Notes: a model not told the origin generated them from the letters alone. A DNA stretch of 64,000 bases from Fibrobacter sp. UWB16 (GCF_900215325.1 NZ_OCMS01000003.1:310001-374000), one strand, 5' to 3'; numbered from the stretch's first letter, positions 34,139-44,121 are shown. Numbers and translations: made by a program.

Positions 34139-35401
34139 TTATGCCTCCTCGCTTTTCACTTCTTCAACCACTTGCCTAAAAAGCGGGAGGTAGTTTTCGA
34201 AATCTTTCTTGATGTCGTCGTTCATTTCTGTGATGCCGATTTTGCTCATCAGGAGGCGCCTGAAAATTTCTTCATCGTCAAGCACGTCAACGGATTCGAG
34301 TGTCTCGTCCGAGAAACTGTTGGCGCCAAGAGCGTTATTGCGGTTGACTTTCCAGCTTACGACTTCAAACGGTGCTTTTTCGAGTACAGGCAAGAGCGCT
34401 TCGTGGATGTTTACGCCTGGAGTGTAATCGTACTCGATTTCGATCATTAACGGCTTGGGGGAGGCCTCTTTCCGCAATTGCTTGAGTTGGGCTGTGATGC
34501 TTTCGATCGATCCCGAAATGCGCTTGAAACTGTAGTATTGTGGCGTCTCGATTTTTTGTACAGAAGGTTCCACGCCTTTCTGCAAGTCAATCGCCAAAAT
34601 GTGGTGCGCTCTTTCGGCTTCGTCAAAGCCGAGGATGAATGGCGAACCGGAATAGCGGATTTTCGGATTCCCTGCAACTTTGGTACTGTAATGAATATGC
34701 CCGAGCGCGACGTAGTCAAATCCTTCCGGAAATGATGACGCGGGGACAGTCCCCAAGTTCCCGACGATGTCGCGCATGCCGTGCCCCTTGGCATCGCTGC
34801 CGTTGTCGTTTTCGGGGCGGCCTTCTAAGTTGGAGGCGTACAAGTGCCCTGTGGCTATCATTGGAATTTGTCGGCCGTTGCGCAATTTCTCTGCGGCTTC
34901 GTACACGGCTTGATATAATCCTTTATACGTGCTTTGGACAAAATTGTCATCACCTTCGATTTTAAAACGGCGCAACTCCTGCTCGCGCACGTACGGGACG
35001 GCAACGCTAATTCCAATCACGTTGTTTGAATCGTCCTTTAATTCCTTGACAAGTTCATCGATAGGGCGATCGCCAAGTGAACCGACCATCTGGATGTTGA
35101 GCGCGTCAAGCAAATCTCGTGGTGCATCTAGCATGGCTCCAGAGTCGTGGTTGCCGCCAACGAGCACGATGTTCTTGCAACATGTATCTAAAAGCGATGC
35201 CAGGAATCGGAAATACTGGCGCCTCGCTTCGACGGACGGGTTTGTCGTGTCGAAAATGTCGCCTGCAACCACAAGGCATTCTGCGCCGAATTCTTCAATG
35301 CGTCCTTTGAGCCAGCTTAGAAACTGCTTTGTTTCTTCGAGCCTGTCAATATCGTGCATGGAATTGCCTAAATGCCAGTCTGCCGTGTGGATTAGCTTCA
35401 T
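34139..35401 (-). CDS. sbcD: SbcD exonuclease subunit (Mre11-like nuclease)
   Basis: A 420-residue calcineurin-like phosphoesterase of the Mre11/SbcD type. Metal-binding motifs are intact: HTADWHLG (residues 4-11), VVAGDIFDT, VGGNHDSG, TGHLYAS and ALGHIHYS. It supplies the nuclease activity of the SbcCD complex, and the C-terminal part should bind SbcC coiled coils. It is the first gene of the sbcDC pair, with about 160 bases of A+T-rich promoter region shared with the outer-membrane protein gene on the other strand. Confidence 0.95.
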   Translation of the reverse strand: MKLIHTADWHLGNSMHDIDRLEETKQFLSWLKGRIEEFGAECLVVAGDIFDTTNPSVEARRQYFRFLASLLDTCCKNIVLVGGNHDSGAMLDAPRDLLDALNIQMVGSLGDRPIDELVKELKDDSNNVIGISVAVPYVREQELRRFKIEGDDNFVQSTYKGLYQAVYEAAEKLRNGRQIPMIATGHLYASNLEGRPENDNGSDAKGHGMRDIVGNLGTVPASSFPEGFDYVALGHIHYSTKVAGNPKIRYSGSPFILGFDEAERAHHILAIDLQKGVEPSVQKIETPQYYSFKRISGSIESITAQLKQLRKEASPKPLMIEIEYDYTPGVNIHEALLPVLEKAPFEVVSWKVNRNNALGANSFSDETLESVDVLDDEEIFRRLLMSKIGITEMNDDIKKDFENYLPLFRQVVEEVKSEEA

Positions 35402-35563
35402 CTTTACCCTTTATTTTGATGTCATCTCTGAGCTCCAAATATACTATCGATTTTTTGGCACAAAATGACAAAAGTCCCTAAAAAAACTATTTTACTTGCC
35501 GTTACTAGCTAATACTAGGTAATACAAGCTGATAAATCTTTAAAAATTTCCAGGGGAACCTTT

Positions 35564-36490
35564 ATGAAAAAGATGATTTTCTGTGCGGCTGCTATTTGTT
35601 GCTCAGCTCTGTTTGCTCAAGAAGCTGCTGTTGCTCCGGCTGCTGCTCCGGCACCTGTTGCCAATACGGATAGTGTTCAGACTGTAGCTCCGGCTGAAAC
35701 GCCTGTTGCTGCTCCTGCTGCAGAAGCTGCAAATGCTGCTGCTCCAGTTGCCGATACGGCTAAAGTGGCTGCTCCCGCTGTAGAAACGGCTAAGGTCGAT
35801 ACGGTGAAAGCTGCAGAACCGGTGGCCGCTCCGGTTGCTGAAGTGGCTCAAGTTGAAGACACCGCTAAGGTTGCCGAGGCCGATACCTCCAAATGGAGCA
35901 AGTTTGTCGGCGTAAGCCTTACGGTTCCGTTTGAAAGCTATAAGGCTGGTGGCAAAAAGATCAATTTTATTAATTACGAAGTTAGCGCCACCTATGTAGG
36001 TGTTTGCCGTTGCGGTTTTACCCCGAAGGCTTCTATCTCGGCGGGTATTGCGACTGCAAAGAAAATTCCGTTTTATCCGTCGAAGGGCTGGCAGGTCGGT
36101 TCGTTCAGCACTTTCGAAGTTGGTGCAGGTTATAGTTTCGTGAACAGTGAAAAGCTCCTGCTTTCTGGATTCGCCGTTGTCGGATTTGAATATGCGAATT
36201 TTATAACGGAATCCAAGAAGATGAAGCATAGCGAACTTGGGAATGTTGATCGCGATTATCTTGAATCGTTCTCTTCCCTTACCCTTGGTGGCGATGTGAT
36301 GGCTAGGTTCGCCCTGAATGAAAGCGTGGGCCTCTTTGCAAGTGTTGGTGGCCGCTGGGTGGCTTATACCGATGCTGAATCTGCTGTGAGATACACAAAG
36401 GATGATTACACCCGTACCGAAAACATCCATGATGATGGCGTTGGCTACTTCAGCATTGTGCCTTCGTTTGGCGTGATGTGGAAAATCTAA
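35564..36490 (+). CDS. Outer-membrane protein with Ala/Pro/Val-rich linker
   Basis: A 308-residue secreted protein. Signal peptide MKKMIFCAAAICCSALFAQ, then a low-complexity linker to about residue 105 built from imperfect units such as AAPVADTAKVAAPAVETAKV, and then a beta-rich domain (WSKFVGVSLTVPFESYKAGG .. YFSIVPSFGVMWKI) that resembles a small eight-strand barrel. The linker may cross the periplasm or bind the cell wall. AGGGGAA precedes the ATG. TTGCCG and TAATAC near 35498-35530 could be promoter boxes. I do not recognise a specific family. Confidence 0.65.
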   Translation: MKKMIFCAAAICCSALFAQEAAVAPAAAPAPVANTDSVQTVAPAETPVAAPAAEAANAAAPVADTAKVAAPAVETAKVDTVKAAEPVAAPVAEVAQVEDTAKVAEADTSKWSKFVGVSLTVPFESYKAGGKKINFINYEVSATYVGVCRCGFTPKASISAGIATAKKIPFYPSKGWQVGSFSTFEVGAGYSFVNSEKLLLSGFAVVGFEYANFITESKKMKHSELGNVDRDYLESFSSLTLGGDVMARFALNESVGLFASVGGRWVAYTDAESAVRYTKDDYTRTENIHDDGVGYFSIVPSFGVMWKI

Positions 36491-36496
36491 AATAGA

Positions 36497-38581
36497 TTAC
36501 ATCGTTCCCGATTCAAGACCTTTTACGGGAACATAACGAATAGAGCCGTCTGGTGCAATGATCATGGCAACACCGCCCATGTAATTGACCCAGCGGCCTT
36601 TTTCGTGGTAGCGCACGTTGGCATGCCCTTCGGTCACGTAGGCGAGGAGAGGCACGACCAAAAAGTCGTGTGTACACATAATGCTGACGCGCTTCATCGC
36701 AGGGAGATTTGCAAGAATGTTGTCTTTGAGCAACTGTTCACTGCGGATGCTTAGATCGTAAAATGCGTCCTGGAATTCTCCTGCGAATGCGTATCTGGAA
36801 TACAAATCCCAACCACCGCCAACCGATGTCGTGTATTCGCTAACTTTGTCGGCGTCCATCACGTACCAGGCTCCGTCCATGTACGGGAGAATGTTGAGCG
36901 TATAATTTAGTTGGCCTTTGCCCTTTGCAATTTCTTCGCAGGTCTCTTGCGTGCGTGTGTAACCGGAGTAGCCGTAGTAAAAATCTTCCTTGGCGACCAT
37001 TGCAAGGCGTTTGCCTAAGTTGTTGGCGTAAATTATACCATTGTCGGTCAAGTGGCCTGTGGGGCTTGTGTCTCCGGTGCGCTCGCTATGGCGGATTATG
37101 AAGACGGCTATTTCGTTGGGCTTGAGGTTTGCGTAAACTTCAACGAGGTCCGTAAATCCGTCGGCTTCTTGCGGGGTGGCAAGTCGCCAGGCGTTTGTGG
37201 CGGTTTCGAAGATGTAAAAGTTGTCGTGGTTCACACGACCTTCGCGGACTTCCTTGTTGTATTCGCCGGGGCCGAATCCTGCGGTGTCTTTTTCGATGGG
37301 TTGCGCAATGCGCCATTCCTTGGTATTGGCGTCGCAAATGAATCGCACGGTTGAATGGTCCGCGTGCTCGTAGTCGTTTGCGAATAGTGCGCTTTGACCT
37401 TGATTGACGTACGTGACCTGCCCTGCGTTTGCATCAGTACATGGCCCGAATCCGTAAGCGATGGGGATGAACGCGCGCATGTAGCGTTCGAAATTCGGAA
37501 TGCCCATGCCCCATGATGAAACGTTATTGCGGATGTCGTTGTATTTCCAGATTGTATCCAAGCCTACGATCCAGTCGGCAATTTGAATTTTCCAGTTCTG
37601 GTCGTTCCAGATGCCATCGCCCTTGAGGTCTTCGGCGAGATTGTTTGCGAGATTCATCATGTCGTTCTCGCTGCGCTCGCCTTGAATCATGGCGGAGATG
37701 GCAAACAGTGCGGCACTGTATTCGCTATTCCCGAACATGTCAAGATCTTCGGCAACGGGCTTGTCTGTGCGTCCGTCGGTGAAGTACGGCTGCGAATAAA
37801 GCATGACCGTGTCAATCCCGAATGCGGCAAATGCTTCGCGCTCCGCCTGCGCTTTGGCTTCGACAAAGTCGATGTGGTTCATCGTGAGCTGCTCGATACG
37901 CGGGATGGTAATGTGCGTGAGAATGTTCACGTTCGCATGTGCGGGCGAGCATGTCTTTGCGGCAAGTGTGATGGGGTTGTTCGAAATTCTGCCTGTCACT
38001 TCGTTGCGATAAAAACCGGTCGCTCTGATTTTCACGCAGTTGGAATTCGAATGGACGTCGTTAAAGGTGTAGCGCCCGTCGTTGGTGAAAATGCAGCCTT
38101 CCGCTTTTTGATAAGTCTCGGTGTTGAAATCCTTGCTTGCTTCGGTGACGGTAACGCTTGTGCCAAAGACGAACGGCCCTTTTTGTGCAATACCGGTCAT
38201 CGGAGAAATGAATCCTTCGATAAAGACGGTGTCTGGGCTGCCGATGATTGTACCGTTTGGCAGTGACGTAACTTTGTTTACCGCATGCAGAAATCCGTCG
38301 CTGCATGTGATGCTAAAATCTGTGGTGTCTGCAGCACTGCGCCATATGCCTTTTACGCAAAGACGCGGCAAGTTCTCGTTCTGCACAAAGAAAGCACGAC
38401 CTTCACGGCCTGCATCGCAAGCGGGCAAATTGGCTGCGCTTTGGACAATCAAGGAATCGAAAGCTGAAGCGGGCGTGCTAGGAATGTTTTCTTTTGAACT
38501 GTTTGTCGGATTTTCGTCAGAACCACATCCTGTTGCCAACAAAGCGGCAAAACCAATCGTTGTTAAATTGAATTTTGTCAT
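36497..38581 (-). CDS. Lipoprotein fused to a histidine-phosphatase domain
   Basis: A 694-residue lipoprotein. Lipobox ATGC, a Ser/Thr/Asn linker, a first region with Fibrobacter-style units (FFVQNENLPRLCVKGIWRSA), a middle region of unknown fold (residues about 130-420), another such unit (FETATNAWRLATPQE), and a C-terminal phosphoglycerate-mutase-like domain with VFIIRHSERTGD (about residue 497) and SIMCTHDFLVVPLL (about residue 635). The RH and second His of the family are present; the usual RHG becomes RHS, as in several phosphatases. A surface or periplasmic phosphatase is likely; the substrate is unknown. Confidence 0.7.
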   Translation of the reverse strand: MTKFNLTTIGFAALLATGCGSDENPTNSSKENIPSTPASAFDSLIVQSAANLPACDAGREGRAFFVQNENLPRLCVKGIWRSAADTTDFSITCSDGFLHAVNKVTSLPNGTIIGSPDTVFIEGFISPMTGIAQKGPFVFGTSVTVTEASKDFNTETYQKAEGCIFTNDGRYTFNDVHSNSNCVKIRATGFYRNEVTGRISNNPITLAAKTCSPAHANVNILTHITIPRIEQLTMNHIDFVEAKAQAEREAFAAFGIDTVMLYSQPYFTDGRTDKPVAEDLDMFGNSEYSAALFAISAMIQGERSENDMMNLANNLAEDLKGDGIWNDQNWKIQIADWIVGLDTIWKYNDIRNNVSSWGMGIPNFERYMRAFIPIAYGFGPCTDANAGQVTYVNQGQSALFANDYEHADHSTVRFICDANTKEWRIAQPIEKDTAGFGPGEYNKEVREGRVNHDNFYIFETATNAWRLATPQEADGFTDLVEVYANLKPNEIAVFIIRHSERTGDTSPTGHLTDNGIIYANNLGKRLAMVAKEDFYYGYSGYTRTQETCEEIAKGKGQLNYTLNILPYMDGAWYVMDADKVSEYTTSVGGGWDLYSRYAFAGEFQDAFYDLSIRSEQLLKDNILANLPAMKRVSIMCTHDFLVVPLLAYVTEGHANVRYHEKGRWVNYMGGVAMIIAPDGSIRYVPVKGLESGTM

Positions 38582-38605
38582 TTTTCTCCTGCTTTGTTGA
38601 TATTC

Positions 38606-39517
38606 CTATTTCTTCAGCTTGTCAATCAAGCGTTTAGCGGGGAAGCCGACGAGCTGGAAACCTTTTTCCCAAATAAAGTCCTTGATGCGCTCGACTTTAG
38701 TCTCGTTGCTTTTCGGGAGCCAACTCTCGTCAAAATCGGCGTCTAGCCCGGCTTCTAGAATGAGTGCGGTGTAGTCCTTGTTGAGCGCATCGTAGGCGTG
38801 GTGGCGTACGAAGTGTTTCTTTTCTTCGTAGTTGAAACGGCGTTCCAGAAGCTTGCGCTTCACGAAACCGGCGCCTTGTTGGATGAGCTCGTCGTATGCG
38901 AAGAATACGGGGCGTTCCGTGTGGTAGAGAGATTCCATGATGACTTCGGCTTCGGTGAATTTTTCGCTCAAGCCGACTTCGAGCTTTCGCGTGACATCGT
39001 AGAATTCGGTCTGCTCGGGAGTCTCGAAAATGTGCAAGAAGAACACGCCGAGTGCGGCGGGTTTCATGTACAAGAAGAACGATTGCAGATGCGGCGCAAT
39101 TTCGTCATTGCTTGTGAGCGAAACGACGTCGGCATTGCTTTGTTCGGCGCGTTCAAAGAATTCCTTGAACTTGTTCTTGTAATAGACGATGGAATCGTTG
39201 ATGAGCAGCAGGCGCTCCACATCGCGCGTGATGACGCCGGGAACGTAGTTGCCGGCTGCGTCGGTGCGGTTCGCTTGCAGTTGCAAATAACGCCGCCACA
39301 TGCCAAAGTCAAATCCGCGATTTTCAGTGAGGAAAAGCTCGATGTGGTTTTCCTTCAAAAAATCGTAGGTATCGTTCGAAAGCGTTCGGCGATTCGTGAG
39401 GAGGACGACCTTGAAGTCGGTCTCGGCGAGATGCTTGAGCGCAAAGCGGACATAGCCGGGGAGGTCTTCCCCGGTTTGGTAACTGGCATAGAGGGCGACT
39501 TTATTGCATGCGTCCAT
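38606..39517 (-). CDS. RgpF-like (rhamnan synthesis F) protein
   Basis: A 303-residue protein resembling the RgpF family involved in cell-surface polysaccharide assembly. Supporting blocks are VLLTNRRTLSNDTYDFLKEN, ENRGFDFGMWRRYLQL and LLLINDSIVYYKNKFKEFFE, typical of that family, with no signal peptide. I start at ATG 39517; the frame opens at TTG 39520, immediately beside the stop of rnr, so the genes are coupled. Acceptor and sugar cannot be told. Confidence 0.7.
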   Translation of the reverse strand: MDACNKVALYASYQTGEDLPGYVRFALKHLAETDFKVVLLTNRRTLSNDTYDFLKENHIELFLTENRGFDFGMWRRYLQLQANRTDAAGNYVPGVITRDVERLLLINDSIVYYKNKFKEFFERAEQSNADVVSLTSNDEIAPHLQSFFLYMKPAALGVFFLHIFETPEQTEFYDVTRKLEVGLSEKFTEAEVIMESLYHTERPVFFAYDELIQQGAGFVKRKLLERRFNYEEKKHFVRHHAYDALNKDYTALILEAGLDADFDESWLPKSNETKVERIKDFIWEKGFQLVGFPAKRLIDKLKK

Positions 39518-39520
39518 CAA

Positions 39521-41974
39521 CTATCTTCCTCTGCGGCCTCCGCGGCTGCTGCGTCCGCGACCTTTTTCACTAGATCTGCGGCCACGCCTTGCTTCGCGTG
39601 GTTCGCTGGCTACATGGAATCCTTCGCCGAATTCACGGGAGTCGCGACCGCTGCGCTTTTCAGAACCGTGTTTCCCACGCTTGTCGGAACGGCGACCTTC
39701 ATCGAATTCGTCACGGCCCTTGCGGAAACCGCCACGTTCACGAGAATCGCGACCGGTGCGTTCAAAAATCGGACCGTCGAAATCGCGACGTCCACGGCGA
39801 CCGCGAGAAACGTATTCCGGTTCGTAATCGTCGTCTTCGTCCGGCTGGCTCACATAGCCGAGTGCTTCGGCGGCCGCAGCGCGGTCTGCACGTTCATTGA
39901 AATTGCGAATGTCGCGTTCGGTATCTTCGCGGGTACGGCGCTTCTTCGGTTCTGGGCTCAGCTTTTCGGTGATGCTGAAGTCTGCCTGACCGCGCAATGG
40001 GTCAACTCTGAGGAGTTGAACCATCACCTTGTCGCCACGGCGGAAGGTGCGGCCGCTACGCTTGCCAAATGCAAGACCCTGATCCGGGTTGAACACATAG
40101 AAGTCGTCGCCTGCGATATCGCGGTAGCGCACAAGACCTTCGGCAATCGGATCGTCGATGGAAACGTAGATACCCCATTCTTCGATGCCTGTTACGTTTG
40201 CTTCGAAGCTGTCGCCAATGCGGCTCTTCAAAATCCAGCAGCTGCACACCTTGATGGAGATGCGTTCCACCTTCATGTTCTTGATTTCGTTTGCCGAAAT
40301 CAAATCGCAGACTTCAATCACGCTGTTCACGCGTTCGGCGTCGATTTCCTTACCCTTGCGGGCGAGTTCACGATGGCACCAGAGGTCGGCATAACGGCGG
40401 ATCGGCGAAGTGAAGTGGCTGTAATCCTGCCAGTTCAAGGCGAAATGCCCGAAGCTGTTGGAATCGTAATGCGCCTTCTGCATACTGCGCAAAATGCGGT
40501 TTGTGAGAGTCTCGTCGCCAGCAGCGCGCTTGACCAAGTGCTCGTAAAGCTTGAAAGCAACCGGGTTCAAGTTCGTATCGCCACTGCGCGGCTTGCCCAA
40601 GTCACGCAACATCACCGGAGCGTCCTTGAACAGGTCCGGGTACATGTAATAGAGTTCCATGATGTCCTTCGTGTCCGGAGCTTCATGGATACGGTAAATG
40701 CCTTGCAGCTTGCGCTGCTTGAGTTCTTTCGCGCAGCAGTTGTTCGCGATGAGCATGCACTCTTCGACCCAAGAATTGGAATCGTCGTGTTCGCGCGGGA
40801 AAATCTTGACCGGTTCACCGTTCTCGTCAAACTTGCAGCCGTATTCAGTTGTCTGGAATTCGAGCAAGCCATCTTTGGTGCGGTTCCTCTTGAGGAGTGC
40901 CGTCACTTCGGCGAGAGCCTTGATGGAATCGTCGCCTTCTTCCATCATCTTCACGGCCTGCTGGTACGTGATGCCCTTCGTGATGTTCACGACACTGCGG
41001 TGGAAATCCCAACCGAGAACATTTGCGTCCTTGTCCAGGTCGATCATGCAGGTGAATGCGCAGCGGTCTACGCCTTCGTGTAAACTGCAAACGCCGCTCG
41101 AAAGCTTTTCCGGGAGCATCGGCACTGCCGTCCACGGCAAGTATTGCGTATAACTTCTTTCAAGAGCTTCCTCGTCGAGGTCCGAACCTTCGGGCACGTA
41201 GTAGCTCACATCGGCGATGTGTACGCCGAGCTTGTATCCACCATTCGGCTTGCGTTCCACGCTGATCGCATCGTCGTGGTCCATGGCGCCTTCGGGGTCA
41301 ATGCAGAGAATGTCGAGCTTGCGGTAATCCACGCGGCCCTTGAAATCCTTTTCGGTCGGTTCTGTAATGGAGGCCACGTACTTTTCAATAGCGGGGCTAA
41401 AGCCTTTCGGAAGATTGCTCTCTTCCATAAACTTTGTCTTGACTTCGTCCCAAGTCACGTTCATGATTTCGGCAGAGCGGTCCACCTTTGCCAAGTAGCT
41501 GTGCTTGAGCTTTGGGTGCGGATAAAGCGTGAAGCTGATGGTCTCGCCTTCCTTGCCCGGCGCCTGCCTGCGGTGGCACATCTCGTACACCTTGCCGGTA
41601 TCGATTTCGGTCACCTGCCAGTCTTCGTCACCGGTCTGGTGCAGAATGCCGCGCTTCACGCGTGTGCCGGAATCCTTTTCGGTCTGACGGCGGCTGCGAG
41701 CGCCCGGACGGCGGTTGTCTTCGACGCCCTGCTCTGCAAGCTTCTTGCGGCGCTTTTCGCGCTTGTCTTCGAGCGGTTCGCCATCGCCCAGCTGGTATTC
41801 CTTGTGGGCAGAACGCTTGAGAACACCGCGCTCGATCATGTCGGCGAGGAGCTGCTTAAAAGCCATCTTCTGTTTTTTGGGGAGGCCGAGAGCGCTACGG
41901 AGCTGGCTCCCTACCATAGGTTCGTCACGAAGGATTGCAATAATTTGTTCTTCGCTCGGTAATTCCTTAGCCAT
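39521..41974 (-). CDS. rnr: Ribonuclease R with Arg/Gly-rich tail
   Basis: An 817-residue RNB-family exoribonuclease. Order: helix-turn-helix N-terminus, cold-shock domains, catalytic RNB domain with LDILCIDPEGAMDHDDAISV (the four-Asp metal site), S1 domain (RIGDSFEANVTGIEEWGIYV). A tail of about 100 residues is rich in Arg, Gly, Ser and Asp (for example GRRGRRDFDGPIFERTGRD). The enzyme degrades structured RNA 3' to 5'. Longer than the core because of the tail. GGAGGC lies before the ATG inside the end of plsC; plsC-rnr-rgpF-like form an operon. Confidence 0.95.
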   Translation of the reverse strand: MAKELPSEEQIIAILRDEPMVGSQLRSALGLPKKQKMAFKQLLADMIERGVLKRSAHKEYQLGDGEPLEDKREKRRKKLAEQGVEDNRRPGARSRRQTEKDSGTRVKRGILHQTGDEDWQVTEIDTGKVYEMCHRRQAPGKEGETISFTLYPHPKLKHSYLAKVDRSAEIMNVTWDEVKTKFMEESNLPKGFSPAIEKYVASITEPTEKDFKGRVDYRKLDILCIDPEGAMDHDDAISVERKPNGGYKLGVHIADVSYYVPEGSDLDEEALERSYTQYLPWTAVPMLPEKLSSGVCSLHEGVDRCAFTCMIDLDKDANVLGWDFHRSVVNITKGITYQQAVKMMEEGDDSIKALAEVTALLKRNRTKDGLLEFQTTEYGCKFDENGEPVKIFPREHDDSNSWVEECMLIANNCCAKELKQRKLQGIYRIHEAPDTKDIMELYYMYPDLFKDAPVMLRDLGKPRSGDTNLNPVAFKLYEHLVKRAAGDETLTNRILRSMQKAHYDSNSFGHFALNWQDYSHFTSPIRRYADLWCHRELARKGKEIDAERVNSVIEVCDLISANEIKNMKVERISIKVCSCWILKSRIGDSFEANVTGIEEWGIYVSIDDPIAEGLVRYRDIAGDDFYVFNPDQGLAFGKRSGRTFRRGDKVMVQLLRVDPLRGQADFSITEKLSPEPKKRRTREDTERDIRNFNERADRAAAAEALGYVSQPDEDDDYEPEYVSRGRRGRRDFDGPIFERTGRDSRERGGFRKGRDEFDEGRRSDKRGKHGSEKRSGRDSREFGEGFHVASEPREARRGRRSSEKGRGRSSRGGRRGR

Positions 41975-41976
41975 AA

Positions 41977-42735
41977 TTAAGCCTCCTTGTTTTCTGCGAC
42001 CGCTTCTTTTGCTGCGGCAAGTTCCGCCTGCTTGTACGGCATAGCGGATTCAATAAGATCATGAGTTTCGTCGCGGAGATCGGCCATCGGCTTCTCGGCG
42101 TAATCTTCATAGCGGATCAGCGGGTGAACGACCATCTCGACGGTGCCGGAATAGACCGCCCACTTGACCTTCGGGAGAATCTTTCCGGTATTGATAAATG
42201 TAACTGGCAAAATGTCAAAGTGCTGTTCTTTTGCCAAACGGAAAATTCCATTTTGGAACTTGAACATGTGCCCGTCTTCGCTGCGGTGGCCTTCGGGGAA
42301 CACGACAATGTTGTAATTGCTTTCGAGGCGTTTCTTGAGGATTTTGCCGAGGCCTGCGTTTTTGCGCGGGTTCGTGTGGATAGGAATGTTGCCGGAGCGG
42401 TTCAGGACCCAGCCGAATACGGGCGCTTTCCAGAGGCTTGCCTTCGCCATGAATGACGCCGACGTGATGGAATGCCAGACGACGTTGATGTCCAAAAAGC
42501 TCTGGTGGTTGGCGACGATGACGTAGTTTACGCCCTTTGGAATGTTTTCTGCCCCCTTGACCGCGACTTTAATGCCGAAAAGCTTGAAAATAATGTTCCT
42601 GAAGGCGAAAGTGCAAATCTTGGTGCAGTTTTCCCAGTGCCCGCGGATACCGCAATAGAGGGTGTAGGGGATACCCGCAACAACCATGATAGTGAAAACG
42701 ACGATGTAATAAAAGAGTGCAAGAATAGCGCGCAT
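41977..42735 (-). CDS. plsC: 1-acylglycerol-3-phosphate acyltransferase (PlsC family)
   Basis: A 252-residue membrane-bound acyltransferase. A membrane helix at the N-terminus (LALFYYIVVFTIMVVAGIPY) precedes the catalytic motif NHQSFLD (HX4D), a GNIPI block and the FPEGHRS motif, where Thr of the common FPEGTRS is His. It should make phosphatidic acid from lysophosphatidic acid in phospholipid synthesis. It is the first gene of the plsC-rnr-rgpF-like operon. Confidence 0.88.
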   Translation of the reverse strand: MRAILALFYYIVVFTIMVVAGIPYTLYCGIRGHWENCTKICTFAFRNIIFKLFGIKVAVKGAENIPKGVNYVIVANHQSFLDINVVWHSITSASFMAKASLWKAPVFGWVLNRSGNIPIHTNPRKNAGLGKILKKRLESNYNIVVFPEGHRSEDGHMFKFQNGIFRLAKEQHFDILPVTFINTGKILPKVKWAVYSGTVEMVVHPLIRYEDYAEKPMADLRDETHDLIESAMPYKQAELAAAKEAVAENKEA

Positions 42736-42858
42736 GTTCTCTACTTGTTAAATGTGAACTGAAGCCTACTCAATATAAATAGGTCCCTATGGGCTTAATG
42801 TATATTTTTTGAGCGGAGTAAATCGGTTGTTTTTGTTACATACGCATAAATACGCACT

Positions 42859-42887
42859 TGTCATTCCCGATTTAATCGGGAATCTCC
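42859..42887. repeat. Dispersed palindromic repeat, ATTCCCGA type
   Basis: TGTCATTCCCGATTTAATCG, then GGAATCTCC: the arms carry a paired C-to-T change relative to the ATTCCCGC members, which preserves the stem. It lies between divergent plsC and glucokinase genes. Confidence 0.75.
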
Positions 42888-42941
42888 TATTTCCTTGAGA
42901 AAAAACTATATTCCTGAACGTAAAACATGGAGTTTTAAATT

Positions 42942-44009
42942 ATGGAAATTAAATGGCTTAATCCCGATGCAAAGTTTGACCGTCTCGTTTTGGCGGGTGA
43001 TATCGGTGGTACGAATACGAACCTTGGTCTTGTGGGCTACAAGGATGGCAAGTTTACGCTCATTCTCGAAACCGTTTGCCCGAGCCAGTGCATTGAAGGA
43101 CTTGACACCCCGATCCGTGAAACGCTCAAGGCAGCAATCGAAAATCGCGCGGATTTGAAGCCGTCCCACATCTGCATCAGCGCCGCAGGTCCGGTGGCAA
43201 ACAACAAGTGCGTCATGACGAACCTCCCGTGGTGCGTCGACGGCGATGCCATCACGAATGCAACCGGCATCCCGACCCTCGTGATTAACGACTTTATGGC
43301 CATTAGCTATGGCATCCCGACTCTCGACGTCGATGACCCGAAACAGATCCTCAAGTTCAAGCACACCGACGGTAGCGAACCAAAGCCGCAGGCTGCAACG
43401 AAGGCTGTGATTGGCCCGGGTACGGGCATGGGTGTTGGCTTCCTCGCATTTGACGGTCAGAAGTACATCCCGGCTTGCTCCGAAGGTGGTCACTCTACGT
43501 TTGCTCCGTTCGACAAGGAAACTCAGGACTTCCGCGACTACATGGAAAAGCGCATCGGCACCGTGCCGGGCGTTGAACCGCTCGTCTCTGGCATGGGCCT
43601 TGCTCACCTCTATGAATGGTGGCGCGACACGAAGGGCGTACCGCAGAACGATGCCTTCAAGAAGATTGAAGAAACCGATTGGCACGACCGCCCGAAGTAC
43701 ATCAGCCGCGCAAGCGATACCGATCCGGTGGCTGCCGAAATGATGCGCATGTTCGTGAAGATGCTTGCCCGCTTCGCTAGCGACGCTTGCACGTTGTTCC
43801 TCCCGCTCGGCGGTTTCTACCTCGCAGGTGGCACGGTGCAGAAGGACCTCCGCTGGCTCGAACGCGATAACTTGTTCATGACCTGGTTCGAAAAGAACTA
43901 CAATCCGAACATCCGCCCGCTCTTGAACAAGATCCCGGTGTACCTCATCAAGGATTATAGCATTAGTTTGTACGGAGCTGCTAATGCAAGTTTGAATTTG
44001 CAGAAGTAA
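42942..44009 (+). CDS. glk: Glucokinase
   Basis: A 355-residue sugar kinase of the bacterial glucokinase family (PF02685 type). The ATP-binding phosphate-1 motif LAGDIGGTNTNLGLV is at residues 16-30, the substrate-side block LVINDFMAISYG with its catalytic Asp follows, and the second phosphate motif is VIGPGTGMGVGFL. It phosphorylates glucose to glucose 6-phosphate, entry into glycolysis and fitting for a cellulose degrader that imports glucose or cellodextrins. GGAG precedes the ATG. Single gene, ended by a terminator at 44122. Confidence 0.9.
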   Translation: MEIKWLNPDAKFDRLVLAGDIGGTNTNLGLVGYKDGKFTLILETVCPSQCIEGLDTPIRETLKAAIENRADLKPSHICISAAGPVANNKCVMTNLPWCVDGDAITNATGIPTLVINDFMAISYGIPTLDVDDPKQILKFKHTDGSEPKPQAATKAVIGPGTGMGVGFLAFDGQKYIPACSEGGHSTFAPFDKETQDFRDYMEKRIGTVPGVEPLVSGMGLAHLYEWWRDTKGVPQNDAFKKIEETDWHDRPKYISRASDTDPVAAEMMRMFVKMLARFASDACTLFLPLGGFYLAGGTVQKDLRWLERDNLFMTWFEKNYNPNIRPLLNKIPVYLIKDYSISLYGAANASLNLQK

Positions 44010-44084
44010 ACGGACGTTGTGAAACGTGCGGCGTGCGCAAAAAGCATGCCGAGAATGCGCGAAGAACCGCGCGAACATTGAATT

Positions 44085-44114
44085 GTCATGCCGGACTCCG
44101 TTCCGGCATCGCCT
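44085..44114. repeat. Dispersed palindromic repeat, ATGCCGGA type
   Basis: TGTCATGCCGGACTCC, then GTTCCGGCATCGCC. Same frame as the other palindromes with a different arm; a near relative is at 60644. Confidence 0.7.
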
Positions 44115-44121
44115 TTAGAGT

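Noticed and set aside
38798-41083. A 761-codon open frame on the plus strand
   Set aside because: It is antisense to rnr and the RgpF-like gene, whose families and motifs are clear. Codon bias of the real genes keeps the opposite frame open.
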